A stretch of DNA of 64,000 nucleotides from Tillandsia leiboldiana (Eukaryota > Streptophyta > Magnoliopsida > Poales > Bromeliaceae). Shown here piece after piece: positions 10,281-21,410 of the stretch. Each line of letters starts with the position of its first letter. Within the stretch, counting starts at the first letter, position 1. A model generated the notes under the pieces. The model worked only from the letters and a program-made list of their open reading frames with translations. It searched no databases and was not told the origin of the DNA. The stretch is from positions 78,443 through 142,442 of the forward strand of contig JAQNDB010000101.1 of the NCBI GenBank assembly GCA_029204045.2. The letters run 5' to 3'. The translations under genes and the position numbers were made by a program.

Positions 10281-11471
10281 TGTAGGTTTTTATATATTTA
10301 AGGATCCACAAGGATCTAAATAGGTACTATCAAACAACTAGAGGGGGGGGGTGAATAGGTGTAATACTTATAAAACCAATCTCAGTGCAAAATAAAAACC
10401 AATGCGGAAATAAAAAACAGCACACCGAGATATACGTGGAAACTCCAATCCAGGAGAAAAACCACGGGACCAAACACGCATTAACAATCCACTAAGAATA
10501 GAAGAATAACAAGGTGATTACCGACTCCACGGACTCAACCCCTCCTTCAACTTCTTCGGACCTTGAGCTCACCGATTGCACGTCCACTACACACGTTCGA
10601 ATCCACTGCACACGTTCAAATCCACGTGCACACGTTTCGAATCCACGAAATGCCTTCAACACACCGAATCCACGGTGCTACGTCGAATCCACGACGCAAT
10701 TCAGCCGATAAGAATATTGGCTTCGATGGTGATCCTTTGCTTAGATTATCATTGAAGAACCGTAGAAGGAATCTCTAAGCAAAGACTAGATCAATTCGAC
10801 AAAAGATAGATCTTGGAAGAACCGTCGAATTGACCTAAAAGAGGCGAAAGAGAAGAACGATAAAAACCAGCCTCTACGGTTGCTCTCGAGTGTTTTCAGT
10901 ATTGATCAGTTGTATCGAGAAACCCTAAGTATCTATTTATAACCCTTGGAAAAAGATAAAAGTCGGTTTAGTAATCTTATCCCGAGATAACATTGTGTAC
11001 CGGTACCAAATATCGTGTTCCGGTACTCAATGATGCAAAACACAGATTTTTCTATTGTGTTCCGGTACGTGAGTCTGTGTTCCGGTACGCAATGCAAATT
11101 ACAGAAAATTCTGTGTCGGGTTTGAGGAACTCAAAGTGTGGTTCCGATACTCAATGTAAAAACAGGTTTTTCAAGATAAGCTTTATCCAAAACAGTCCAA
11201 GTACCGAAATCCAAACTTAACATAAGTTGTTAGTTAAAACCAAGTTCCTAAACCCAAGTCTAAACTAAGTTTCAATAACTTCCTGATTCCAATGATTATA
11301 AATGAACTATAATCACCATGATTTAATTTAACCATACCTGAGTGTTATCTTGAGCTCATGTTGAATCTTCAATGAGTCTTCAAACCTGATTTGACAATTT
11401 GATCCCTTTAAGACTCCGACTCAACTTACTGACTTGACTCACGAAATATGCCAACACAAAAAGCCGTAACA
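10281..11471 (-). mobile_element. Solo LTR of a SIRE-like Copia family (1191 bp)
   Basis: Related to the LTR at 7163-8444: shared agggggggtgaataggtg, aatgcggaaat and the CCGTAACA end. It starts TG and ends CA in the plus reading. Flanked by TCCTC (10276-10280) and TCCCC (11472-11476), a 5-bp target duplication with one later change. Inside, repeated GTTCCGGTAC-type palindromes replace the GATCCGGATC repeats of the sister LTR, again upstream of a TATA box (10941-10933). Confidence 0.88.
10990..11155 (-). repeat. CCGGTAC-type palindromic repeats in solo LTR U3
   Basis: One perfect GTACCGGTAC, three GTTCCGGTAC and one decayed GTTCCGATAC, spaced 20-50 bp, in the same position upstream of the TATA box as the GATCCGGATC repeats in the sister LTR. 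Confidence 0.65.
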
Positions 11472-12850
11472 TCCCCGACGCAGGGTACAGACGCGTTCGC
11501 AGCCTTCCCCCTCCGATGAGCCTGGGCAGGAGGAGCCAGCACAGGGTCAGCAGAGTGAGGTGCAAGAGCTTTTGGCTCAGATGGCCCAGTTGGCAGAGGC
11601 TGTTCAGCGCCAGGAGGAGGCTACACGGCGCCAGGAGGAGGCCATGGGTCGGATGACGCTTATGTTGGAGAAGAGGGTTCAACCAGTTGTAGCACCCCCA
11701 GGGAGTTTCCCCGCACATTCGTCGCCAGCTGTGGCACCCCCAGTTGTACCAGCAGTGCAGGTAGCCCCTATTGCACCAGATACCGGTAGACAGCCGTTCG
11801 GGACAGCAGGACAGTTGACCTGGGCAGAGCAGCGAGAGGTGGTGGATTTGTTGTTGAGATTCCGTCAGTTTAACCCACCTCGTTTTTCGGGGCAGAGTTC
11901 GGAGCCGTGGGAGGCAGAGTCGTGGATCACGGCTATGGAGCGCCATTTCGAGAGCTTATTTATCGAGGAGCGGGTTCAGGTTCTATTGGCGACTCACTTT
12001 TTGGAGCGCAACGCCGAGGCCTGGTGGCGGCGTGTTCGACCAGTTGGTCCACCTGGGACCTAGCTGCTTACTTGGGCAGAGTTCCGCAATCTACTTCTTG
12101 GAGCCTTTTTCCCGGAGAGCGTCAGACAGAGGTTGGAGAAGCAGCTGAGGAATCTCCGACAGGGAGATCGGCCCGTGCATGAGTACATTACAGAGTTCAA
12201 CCAGTTGTTGGCTTGTGTACCGCACGCGGCTAGGGATGAGGCGCTCCGGATCTACATGTTTGAGCGAGGACTACGCCGTGATATCTACCAGTTTGTCCGC
12301 TCGCAGAGATTGCAGACTCTGGATGCCTCTATGGAGCAGGCCCTCTATGTGGAGCACGGAGAGGCAGTTATGGTCGAGGTGGCCCCAGCTCCCGCAGGGA
12401 TTTCGGGGGCGAAGCGCCCAGCACCGGATGATGAGGGTCAGACGAGCCGGCAAGGACCTCCGAGACCTCCACGATCTCATCCTCAGGGTCGTGTGTTTCG
12501 GAGGCGTCAGAGGTCAGGTGGGCCCCCGCAGCAGCAGCAGTATCGGCAGCAGCGACAGGAGCGGTGTGTCATCTGTGGCGGGCCTCATCCACCGTCGCAG
12601 TGTGATGAGAGACAGGGGCGGTGTTTCCTCTGTGGAGAGTTGGGACATTTCTGCGTAGCTTGCCCCAAGGCCATTTTGTCAGTGCGGCCGATTGCGACAG
12701 CACCCCCCTTGCCTATCCATGCAGCGGAAGCCCCTCCGGCACACCATCAGACCGAGTGGGCCACGACGTCGGGGCAGACGGGACGACGATCTGCGGCACC
12801 CAGTGGACGGGTTTATGCAGCCCTGGTGGAGGACACCCCGGCAGCAGATC

Positions 12851-13217
12851 GTGTCGCGGTAGGTATGATTTTATTTCTATTAGCTGAGTTGAGCATTTCG
12901 TTACCGCTGTATCCTTCTGCGTTATTAGTAGAGCATCTGCATCAGTATCTTTGCATGGGTGTGGGTTAGGAATTTATGCTACATGTTTTAGCAATTGGAT
13001 TCTTCCCAGTATCCTACGAGTAGAGGAGGATCGCGGTGTATGATCAGTGCAGTTGAGACTTGGGACTTCACCTGCTGATGTGACGATTCAAGGACAGCTC
13101 CAGGACTTGGATTGAGCGCACAGGTTGGACTGGTTTGTGCGGTGCCATGCTACGATTGATAATGGAATGAGAGCAGTTACCCTTCTGCGAGTTGGACAGG
13201 AGGAGTTCTTTTGTCTC
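12851..13217 (+). pseudogene. Aspartic protease remnant of Y
   Basis: Directly after gag the sequence loses the expected DTGAS box through frameshifts and substitutions. Near its end one frame still encodes DWFVRCHATID followed by GQEEF, typical of the segment between protease and reverse transcriptase in plant Ty3 elements (13128-13217). Everything downstream of that point in pol is missing. Confidence 0.55.
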
Positions 13218-13703
13218 GGGTTGCCGGCGTATCCTTCCAGCAGCATGGGCTTCAGCGACTGTGGACAGACGCCACCTCGGGAGCAGTTGTGACGTTTAGG
13301 ACTAAAGGTTGTGTCCTTAGGAGTCTCGGCTAGTGGTAGCTTTCGTTTTTTTAGCCACAGCAGGAACGGCACCAACACTTCTCTTCCTTTTCTCGCCTTG
13401 GTGCTAAAATTTACGAACAGGACGAAAACTTCGAAAGATTGCTCCAGAAATGGAGACAGTGCCCGAACCTGTTCTTGTTTGATTGGGGCGAAGGCACTGA
13501 TCTTTCAAAATTTTCAGACTTTTCGCTAGTTTCAGCTGTTTTCTAAATCGAGGGTTGGGTTTGATGACTTTCCTGCTGGTGGAGCCGTACCTTTCTTGTT
13601 AGTTTAGCGTTTGCGTTCTTTGGGTTGATTTGATTGTTTTAGTTTTGTTGATGTGGTGTGTTTCAGTTTCGGGGACGAAACTTTCTTTTAGTGGGGGAGG
13701 ATA
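13218..13703 (+). other. 3' non-coding region and polypurine tract of Y
   Basis: Non-coding remainder after the pol deletion. It contains a complete 13-nt-loop hairpin (13433-13506). It ends with the hairpin AGTTTCG-GGGA-CGAAACT and the purine tract AGTGGGGGAGGA next to the LTR. The pre-tract hairpin is also present in X (51188-51206) and the array. Confidence 0.75.
13433..13506 (+). ncRNA. 13-nt-loop hairpin, copy 1 (Y internal region)
   Basis: The loop GTTCTTGTTTGAT (13471-13483) is enclosed by CC/GG, then CAGTGCC/GGCACTG, then GAAAGAT/ATCTTTC. A side hairpin CTCC-GGAG lies on the 5' arm. Stem sequences are unrelated to those of the other copies. Confidence 0.65.
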
Positions 13704-14024
13704 TGGTGACCCCGATCCCCGTGTAGCTTCTCCCATGAACCGTGGTGTAGAACACCTAGTGTTGGTGTGTCTGGCCCATAGTGCATCAAAGGGATGCCAC
13801 AGATGGACCCTGTGTGAAATCCACAGCTGGATTGGCCTTCGGCTGCATTTGCCGAATTTTTGAAATGGTTTGGGCCAAACAGAGGTTGGATTTGGATTCA
13901 GCGCGGAAAAACGCTTGAAAACGGCTATTTGCTTGTTTGTTTCTGAGTCCGGATGCCCAAAAAGGACTCCCGAAAGTTTTCGCTGAATTTCGGTGCATGG
14001 GAGGGGCCGTGGACCGCCGGCTGC

Positions 14025-14208
14025 CACATGGCGGCTTGTTATTGGCCGGTCCGCAGCACTCAGTCCACAGAGGGGCGCGGCTGGGTGCACGGACCCGGCA
14101 CATGGACACGTGGCGCCGCCTGATTGGCGGGCTCGTGATGCGCGGTCTACTGGGTGGCGCGGCGGTGCATGGACCAAGGCGGGTTGACACGTGGTAGTCC
14201 CCGATTGG
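14025..14208 (+). promoter_or_regulatory. ERSE-I-like elements in Y U3
   Basis: CACGTG-N10-ATTGG occurs perfectly at 14107-14127 and 14188-14208, and as CACATG-N10-ATTGG at 14025-14045. The reverse complement is CCAAT-N10-CACG(TG), the plant ER-stress response element ERSE-I bound by NF-Y with bZIP28. They lie about 500-690 bp upstream of the TATA box. Confidence 0.65.
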
Positions 14209-14709
14209 TCGGTGCACGCGGCGCGGTCCACGGAACCCGAAGTAGGGTGCGTGGACCGGGTGCAGGGGACACGTGTCGGCGTGCTACTCGCGGGCTCCCG
14301 AGGCGCGATGCACGGGGTCGCGGGCGGGCGCCTCGGGGCGCGTGCGTGGCAGGCGGCCAGGCTGCGCCTGCCCGCACGTGTGACCGCGACATTGCCAGGG
14401 CCAGGTGGCACTCCGCCATTGGCGGGCGCCACCTACCCGTTTGACTGGGGAGGCGCCACGCGGCGGCACCACACACTTCCCGCACAGCTGTTTGCTGTGC
14501 GGGACTCGTGTCGGTCACCGGGAGGGCCACGTGGCCACTCCCGGCGCGCCCCGCACAGCTGTTTGCTGTGCGGGTGACGTGGCCGCTCCAGGACGATCCG
14601 GGCGCCTACAGTGATCCCCTTCTTGCTGTCGGATTCGGGCGCCCGAATCTTCGTGAGCTCCCGAATCCTGCGACATGAATGGAAATTTTCCATTTGTTTT
14701 TCTGCGGCC

Positions 14710-14717
14710 TATATAAA
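14710..14717 (+). promoter_or_regulatory. TATA box of Y LTR
   Basis: TATATAAA in a GC-rich U3, about 270 bp before the donor-like site at 14986. Confidence 0.75.
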
Positions 14718-16200
14718 GCCCGAGCCGCCTTCACTTGCAAGGTTTTGACATTTTCGAGCTTCAAACCGGCGGGAGGTCCGCAGCAAAGTTGATCCCCATG
14801 CAGTGTTGCATCCATCTGTCGATTTCGGGGATTTTACGTGGCACGCTTATCGAGGTTTCCATTTTCTTGGCGCGTCGCGACGTTCCTTCGCCGGTGTTTC
14901 TCCCGTCGCGTTTCGGTGCGCGAGCTCCCCCGGCCTACTCCGACCACCTTTTTGAGCGATTTCTTCGCCGTTGGATCCGCGACAGGTATGGCTACGAACT
15001 TGGTATCTTCAGCATTTCCTCGTTTCATGCTTTTCGAGGAGTTCTTCCATGCTTATTGGGACCCGGGTTTTCTGTGAGAATTTCAAGGACAGCAGATTGA
15101 TTCGGGGTTTTCTGTGAGAATTTCCATGCTTACTGGGACCCTCGTCTTTGCACTTTTTGTATCTACTCGTCGCGAGGATTATCATAGTATTTTTCTTGGA
15201 TTTTTCCGAGACCTTCCCGGAGGTATGGTTTTCTCCCTTTATCTGTGCATGGGATTACAGTTGTGTGGTTGTGAGGTTTTGCGCACCTGTGTTGTGAAAT
15301 TTGTAACTTGGCCTACGGTGCTCGGAATTGGGCGTGCAGGTACCCGTTTCGAAGGTCTCGACGCGAGGATCGCTGTAGTGTTTTTAGTGGAATTTTTGGA
15401 GTTAGTTTTAAAGGTGAGAATTTCGCATTAAGAGGACTGTTCCCAGCAGAATTATAAAACTTGGATTTTATGGAATTAAGTGTAACTTTGGGTTGTATTT
15501 TTGTACCCAGGAAGTATTGAACACTGCTCCTGTATTGTTGGAATGGTGGGTGAGTAGAGATAGCTATTTCTGGGTATTCTCAGCTGTACGACTCCGGACA
15601 GTTAGCACCTTCAGGTGGGTGGCTTCGCTTTCAGGATCTATGGACTGTGCACTAATTCTATTGATATAGAAGCATGCATGATAGTGGTTGGACTTGGTAG
15701 CATGCTAGAATTTGAATGTTAATATTCTTTGTAATTATCTGATGATCGTATGATCTCTTCTGCTTCCTACCACCTGTTAAATATTTGTTATCTTGGAACC
15801 TGACCTAGCATCCCCGTCATATGTTGCATGTGTAACCAGACCAGTAGAAAACCCTCACTTGGGCTAGGGTTATTTATGTTTAGACATCCACACATTATGT
15901 TTCATTCCTAAACTTAGTGTTATCCTCGCCCGGGTAGTGGGCCGAGCGGTCGGGACTTCCTTTTAGTGTGGGTTGCATTTGCACTTGTGCTTGGGAGCAG
16001 AGTGGAGTCTGGTAGATGTAGTGGATCGCTTGTCTGTACCGGGAACCGTTTGGGGTAAACGGTGGTCCCGGGAGGTCTTGTTTTCCCCTGTTTGGGTTGT
16101 CGCCACTGTGTTAGTGGCAGTAGTTTACTAGTGTTAGCCGGACCTAGAACCCAGAACCCTTTTCGACATACACATGATTTTAGCCTACCAATGTTGTCTT

Positions 16201-16272
16201 CCAAGCATCGAAGGTCCGCTGGAGTCTGTTCTTGTTTGATTTGGACAAAGGCATCAGCCCTTCGGGGTTTGG
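16201..16272 (+). ncRNA. 13-nt-loop hairpin, copy 2 (Y LTR)
   Basis: Loop GTTCTTGTTTGAT at 16228-16240. Arms: CCAAGC/GTTTGG with one G-U, CGAAGG/CCTTCG, and GTCC/GGAC nearest the loop. Confidence 0.6.
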
Positions 16273-16502
16273 GTAAAACACTTATTTTCTAACTGTTTTT
16301 CTAAAAAGAACTAAAAATCATTAAAAATGAATTTTTTCTCAAAACAAGATAGCTTTTCAAAGAGGGTACTACTTTTAATCCTCACCCTGTGTGGGTTGAG
16401 TGAAAACGGTTTTCAATAACAAATGTCACCTTTTTCCTATAAATCTTCCCACTCGAAAGGATTCGAGTGGTCTGGGTTCTAAGGGTCGTTCCTTTGTCGA
16501 GA

Positions 16503-16578
16503 CGAAAGCCACGGGGGCCGAGCCTAGAACCTGTTCTTGTTTGATAGGGTTGTAGGTGTAGGTCTCCCGGGACTTTCG
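16503..16578 (+). ncRNA. 13-nt-loop hairpin, copy 3 (Y LTR)
   Basis: Loop GTTCTTGTTTGAT at 16533-16545. Apical stem CCTAGAACC/GGTTGTAGG with one G-G mismatch; outer stem CGAAAG/CTTTCG. Confidence 0.6.
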
Positions 16579-16650
16579 GGCCCTGTTGGTGTCTTCTCCG
16601 TGTAGTACTGAGATTGTTGTGTTCCCGAACTATAAGGGGGCCAGGAACTT

Positions 16651-16709
16651 CGATAGGCGGAGCCTAGAGTCTGTTCTTGTTTGATAGGGCTCTTAGCACC
16701 GGCCTATCG
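16651..16709 (+). ncRNA. 13-nt-loop hairpin, copy 4 (Y LTR)
   Basis: Loop GTTCTTGTTTGAT at 16673-16685. Outer stem CGATAGGC/GCCTATCG is perfect; apical stem CTAGAGTC/GGCTCTTAG has one bulge and one G-U. Confidence 0.65.
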
Positions 16710-17737
16710 GGTCTCCAAACCCTTATGGTGTCGGTCTTTTTTGTGAGTTTAGTGTTCGGTTGTGGGAGCCGTCTGGTGGACGGTGGCCCCCGGCTGTGTG
16801 ATTTTCCAGCCTGTGAGTGAGCGTAGGTGTTGTTAGTCGATCTTGTTGATCGTGGTTTGGACTATAGCCTGCATGAGCCATATTGAGCTCGATAGAGATA
16901 CGTGGATACTTTCCTCGGTGGGGTCGCGCCCCTCGAGTGCCACTCCGGAGTTGGGCCTGTTACTTGCTATCGCGACTTGTCGACGCAGTCCCTCTGGCTG
17001 GGCCAGTTTTGGCAGTCACGGACACCCTACGGTAGACCCGTCCTGTTGAGGATGTGAGGCAGTAGGTGGGCGCAGCGCAGGTTTGACTGGACCCTATGCG
17101 GCAGTTAGTATAGATTGGGTGAGTATACTGTGTGAGTTAGTAGATGCATCATGTTTCTATCTATTTCACTTTTTAAGCAGCTAGATAGAGGCATAGTAGC
17201 TGTAGAGTTACTTTTCCAGCCCTTTCATTTCAGTTTTATATTGTTACTTTATGCCTCTAGTAGACTTAGTGGGCAGACCGTCGGGCTTGTTGGCGGCACC
17301 CACTGAGAACTACTTGGGACGTAGTTCTCACACCCGTCGTGGTGTCTTTTCCCACAGGGACTTCTACTCCTGTTCCTGCTGCTCCAGTTGCTGATCCGAC
17401 TGATCGAGGTAAGGGAGTCGCGAGATAGATCCCTACCAGTCGTCGTCGTCTAGAGAGTAGATGTACCCCTTTACTTTTTGAGAGTTCATGTTGAGAGACC
17501 TTTGTAGTGAGGTATAGAGTTGTATTTTATTTTTACAGTTCGAGAGACTTATGTTTTGGGGAGGTTTTTGAGTTGTATATATTTTCATTTCCAGCAGTTT
17601 ACTTTCAGCTATGATATCTGTATAGTATAGTTGATTTTCTTTTTGCAGGTTAGTCGCTTCGTCTATACGGGGCTTCCCGTATGGGCGGCGGATCTGTTGG
17701 CGAGCCCGGGTCGCAGTTTCGACACTTGGGCGTGACA

Positions 17738-18620
17738 ATAGGTGCAGCACTAGTACCGTGGAGGGGTTAAAAGCAATACGCGAGCAAAGTGATCGTTCAC
17801 GAGGGGGTCTTTAGACCTTCCGACAGGTGTTCTATAATTAAAACAGGGGATACGGTGACTCATGAGGGGGAAAGCGAAAGGTTCCGGTGTGTCGGTTCGT
17901 CTTACCAATACTTTTTATTGCTATGTTCATCTACTTTATTTGTCGCTGACTTTCCCACACTGTGACAGGTCCGACTAGGTGTAGTAGCCGGGACGATGGT
18001 GAGGCAGCGTCTAGAGGACATTAGCCATATGAGGCTTTATTTCGTCGTTCTTGCTTTGGGTTATCTCATCCCCTTTTCTGTTAGTTGTTAAGTTTTCAAT
18101 TGCTTGGATATGGAATATTACGGATGTTGGATTGAGAGTTATTTTAGTAATGTGATCTTTGGTATACTTTTTATTGACTTGTATGAGGCATGTTTTATAC
18201 CAAACAAAAGGGTTTCGAAAATGCTTTCCAAAACCAAGTGTCGTGTGGGCACTACTTTGTAAACCTCTGGATTTATCCTTTCAAAAGATGTAGCCGCCCA
18301 AAAGAGACTCGCGAAAATACTTTGGAAAACTAGTTGTCGTGTGGACACCGTTTGTAAACCCGTAGTCTCATCTTTGATATCGTGAATGAAAACTTTAGTT
18401 TATGGATAAAGGTATTACTCTCTTTCATTGTATTCAATGTGACTGTGTGGTTAAAGAAGATGTTGTGAATGTGACGCCATGCATATACAAAGGAGATTCT
18501 GTCCGTTTACAGAGTGAATTTGCATATGTGGCGGGTGTGACGCGCACCGGTAGGCGAGGTGGCTTTCAAAAAAAAAAGTATACGCTTTTCCGCTTATTCT
18601 TAAACCTCCGGGGTGTGACA
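17738..18620 (+). mobile_element. 5' LTR of element W, 3' part
   Basis: Begins at the Y insertion point and ends CCGGGGTGTGACA. Contains blocks shared with W' (8445-8942) and an imperfect hairpin CATATACAAA...TTTGCATATG. The left part of the LTR is outside the window, beyond Y. Confidence 0.7.
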
Positions 18621-18627
18621 GATTATA

Positions 18628-18638
18628 TAGTATCAGAG
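18628..18638 (+). other. Degenerate primer-binding site of W
   Basis: TAGTATCAGAG, 7 nt after the LTR end, differs from the iMet site by G to A at the second base. It is at the expected spacing, so it is the primer site or its remnant. Confidence 0.6.
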
Positions 18639-18848
18639 AAAAAGAACTTTAACCACAGTAGTCGGTGACCAACATCCACAGTGCATAATGCCACAAGCGA
18701 TTGAAACAGGAGATAACCAACGTGTAGGTGCGTTAGACCCTGAGTGTGCGAGGGAAAAAGGGGGGGATTTAATTTCGGTGCGTTCGTAGGTCAAAGTGCT
18801 AGGCCAGTAACCTTAGGGTTAACGTGGTTTCTCTGTATACAGCAAATA

Positions 18849-19848
18849 ATGGCCCGGACCAGGTCATCGGCTGATAACGCGGGTGCAGAAAGTACGACCC
18901 CGACCACCGCAGATAGCCAGCTTCTTCGACAGCAACTGCGAGAGATGGCCGGGCAACTGGCGACGCTGACAGAACAAGTCCGTCAGTTAACACAGCGACA
19001 ACCAACCGCACCAGTAGAGGACGCCCCGATCCCTCCGCCCGAATCGACCGCCCCCACTACGGGACCGCCAGGGGCAGGTGGTGCAACTGCAGCTGCGCCC
19101 CTTCAGACCTCGACGACGGGTGTGTCGACAGAGCAACCTACAACACCCTTGGACATACCCACCCCGGGGGCTTCAGGGCCCACACTGGGAACAGCTGCGG
19201 GGGACTCAGCAAGGGAAGCGGTGAAGACCCCTACTCCCGGGGTGTCCGCAGCTGCAGGAGAGGCAATGAATCAGCAGACTGAACGGGAAAGAGTGAGGAC
19301 GAACCTGGCGGAGTTCAAGAAGCACGATCCGCCCACCTTTGAAGGAGAAACGACCGACCCTTGGGTCGTAGAGAAATGGGTGGACACCATGGAGAAGCTC
19401 TTTGAAGACCTAATGATGGAGGAGCATGAGCGGGTTCCCTTGGCTGTCCACTGTCTTGAAGGGAACGCTCGTATTTGGTGGAAGACGGTACGCCCGGACC
19501 CGTCGAAGGCCACTGCACTTCCATCGTGGTCCACTTTTAGAGAGGAATTGTTTGGAGCGTTCTTTTCCAACAGTGTTAAGCGACAGATGGAGGACGACCT
19601 CAAACACATCAAGCAAGGGAATCGGTCTGTCATGGAGTACCAGCGAGAGTTCGTGAGGTTAGCCAATTGTGTCTCCTTCGTCATACGGGACGAATCCCAA
19701 GAGGCCCGCCTTTTTGTTGACGGGCTACGGAGCGACATCTTCGAAGTCGTCCAAGCGGCGGATTTACACACTTTTCGGGCAGTGGTCGATAGGGCCACTA
19801 TCGTGGAACGTGGGTTTGCTATCACACGCGCCCGACGTGAGGGCTTAG
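18849..19848 (+). CDS. gag: Ty3 gag of W, 3'-truncated by element X
   Basis: Open for 333 codons from the ATG at 18849 (MARTRSS), chosen over an in-frame ATG 35 codons upstream because plant Ty3 Gags commonly start with such a basic peptide. The N-terminus is Gln/Leu-rich and helix-prone (LLRQQLREMAGQLATLTEQV), followed by a long Pro/Thr/Ala linker. The gag core runs from about residue 150: FKKHDPPTFEG, VEKWVDTMEKLF, CLEGNARIWWKTVRP, FREELFGAFF, and MEYQREFVRLAN. The frame is undamaged until X inserts at 19849, so knuckle, protease and the rest of pol are lost or lie beyond the window. Gag is the structural shell protein of the particle. Confidence 0.88.
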
Positions 19849-20481
19849 TGTAATGAACCGAAATTTTGGTATATAAATAAATGTAAATAAAATGGTATGA
19901 AATGCTATTTTGTTGAATTTATTGAGGTAAAGGATGACCTGGAAACGAATTGGGCCCAAATCGGGATTAGAATGTGAGATGTTGAATCTTACATGAGAAA
20001 GTGGGCCCCGATTGTAAGTGGAAAATTCACAGTTTCGGAAAATTTCGAGAAAATTACGGGAGCTCCGTAAATGTGTTTTAAGGCCACAGTAAAAGTTTCG
20101 CGTTGATCGGACACCCGGATAGAGAGAACGGGCTCCGCCAGTGAATTCAAATGTAGTGGGACTTTGGGCGACCCAGAAGTGGTCCAAACTGAAAAATTAA
20201 AGTGCCATGTGGTAAATCAAGTTAAACTGTGGCTGCCCGTCAAATTTGAGCGAAAACGGGCGAGAAACGGGCAAGAACGGACGAAAACAGGCGAAACTGG
20301 GCTTGGGCCAAAGTTTCGGGCGCCCGAAAGTGGGAACCGGGCGCCAGGAAAGTACTGTAGCAAACCGGTTTTCGGGCTACAGCGAACCAGGTTTGTGCAC
20401 TGTAGCGAACCGGTTACTGTAGCAGCCCGGTCCAGACCTTGATGCGCCCGAAAATTACTGTAGCACGCCCAAAAGTTACAG

Positions 20482-20583
20482 TTGGCACGGATCCCGAGGC
20501 AGTGGCACGGATCCCGAGGCAGTTGGCACGGATCCCGAGGCGGCGGGCGCTAATCCCGAGGCAACGGGCACGAATCCCGAGGC
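20482..20583 (+). repeat. Short tandem repeat in X U3
   Basis: Five units of about 20-23 bp built on GGCACGGATCCCGAGGCAGT. The same block is at 51859-51960 in the 3' LTR. Confidence 0.75.
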
Positions 20584-20645
20584 AAGTTTTCGTGCGCGGC
20601 GCGCTGTGGCGCGCGGCCCGAGGCGCGTGGTGGGTGGGGAAGCGC

Positions 20646-20914
20646 CACGTGGCGCTTCCTCATTGGTCGCCCTGACCGAGGGAGCGGGGCGCGTCGGGAA
20701 CACGCGCGAGGCACTGTAGCGGTGTCAGCGGGGGAGGCCACGTGTCGGCCTCCCATTCGTCGGTCAGCGCGACGTGACGCGCTGACACGACGGGACGCTG
20801 CGGCCGGTGTCAGCGCGGGGAGGTGGTGCGATCCACGGGTCGCCTCCTGGTTGGCCGCCGTTGTTCGTTGGTCGCGGTGCACGGGTCCAGGGCCACGTGT
20901 CGCCTCATCGTTGG
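20646..20914 (+). promoter_or_regulatory. ERSE-I-like elements in X U3 (5' LTR)
   Basis: CACGTG-N10-ATTGG at 20646-20666 is perfect. CACGTG-N10-ATTCG (20739-20759) and CACGTG-N10-GTTGG (20894-20914) keep the 10-bp spacing with one change in the CCAAT half. The TATA box is at 21043-21048. Confidence 0.65.
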
Positions 20915-21042
20915 CCGAGCGGTGCTGACGTGGCGCCCAGCTGGCGCAGCATGGACGCGTGGACCGCGGCGGGCCAGTTACTGTAGCCGCCCGAAAGTCT
21001 TCGGGCGCCCGAAAGGGTGCGCCCGAAAGTCCGGAAATGGCC

Positions 21043-21048
21043 TATAAA
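21043..21048 (+). promoter_or_regulatory. TATA box of X 5' LTR
   Basis: TATAAA within CCTATAAAGG; identical context at 52310-52315 in the 3' LTR. Confidence 0.7.
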
Positions 21049-21410
21049 GGCCCGAAATGGCTCATTTTTCCTCCTTTTCTCCGTTTTGGCTTCACCCGAG
21101 CGTACCAGGAGGTGAACCGGGCGATTTCGCTCGGGATTTTCGAGGGCGCACAAGCACGCCGTGGACTCTGTGGAGCGCGCAGGACGTTCCAAAGAGCCTA
21201 GTGGACACGTTGGACGACGCGACGATGTTGAGGTAGGTCCCGTATGCCATTTTGCGGTATTTTTGTCGCAGTTCTTACATTTTCTTTTGGATTTTGGATT
21301 TGACCCCCATGCCTATGTGCGTGTTAGGGACCAAGTTTTACTGTACCGTTTTACTGCGCAAGTTTCGCGGGCATTTTGGGCGCGCCTCGTTTTGCGTGCC
21401 GCTCATGGAG

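Larger units (their letters stand above)
10271..12850 (+). pseudogene. gag: Ty3 gag of Y, split by a solo LTR and one stop codon
   Basis: The ATG at 10271 is followed after 10 bases by a 1191-bp solo Copia LTR. The frame resumes at 11477, in phase, and continues to the protease region. The only other lesion in frame is one TAG at 12061-12063. The N-terminus is Gln/Glu-rich and helix-prone (QLAEAVQRQEEATRR). The retrotransposon gag core follows (HFLERNAEAWWRRV, then WAEFRNLLLGAFFPESVRQR and YITEFNQL). Two knuckles are near the C-terminus: CVICGGPHPPSQC (CX2CX3HX4C) and CFLCGELGHFCVAC (CX2CX4HX4C). These are signs of a functional gag disabled late. The split by an LTR insertion means neither half can make Gag here. 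Confidence 0.9.
8943..17737 (+). mobile_element. Ty3-type element Y, non-autonomous
   Basis: Consists of a partial 5' LTR, primer site, leader, gag, protease remnant, polypurine tract and full 3' LTR. Reverse transcriptase, RNase H and integrase are absent. gag with CCHC knuckles and the iMet primer site suggest a chromovirus-like (Tekay/Del-like) Ty3 lineage; this is inference. The two LTR copies look about 98% identical where both are present, so insertion was fairly recent. Y sits inside the 5' LTR of W, with ATAGG following its right end. Confidence 0.88.
13704..17737 (+). repeat. 3' LTR of Y (4034 bp)
   Basis: Starts TGGTGACCCCG right after the purine tract and ends GGGCGTGACA. U3 is GC-rich with repeated G-boxes and CCAAT boxes. 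TATA box at 14710. A donor-like GACAG|GTATGG at 14986 ends a block conserved in the array and Y2 LTRs. Three 13-nt-loop hairpins lie at 16201-16578 and 16651-16709. A conserved island at about 15800-15890 is nearly identical in V (57030-57110). The end repeats the hairpins and splice-like sites of the 5' copy. No coding region. Confidence 0.9.

Noticed and set aside
16201..16709. Hammerhead or other self-cleaving ribozyme (retrozyme) as explanation of the hairpins
   Set aside because: The conserved CUGANGA and GAAA core elements of a hammerhead are not arranged around these stems.
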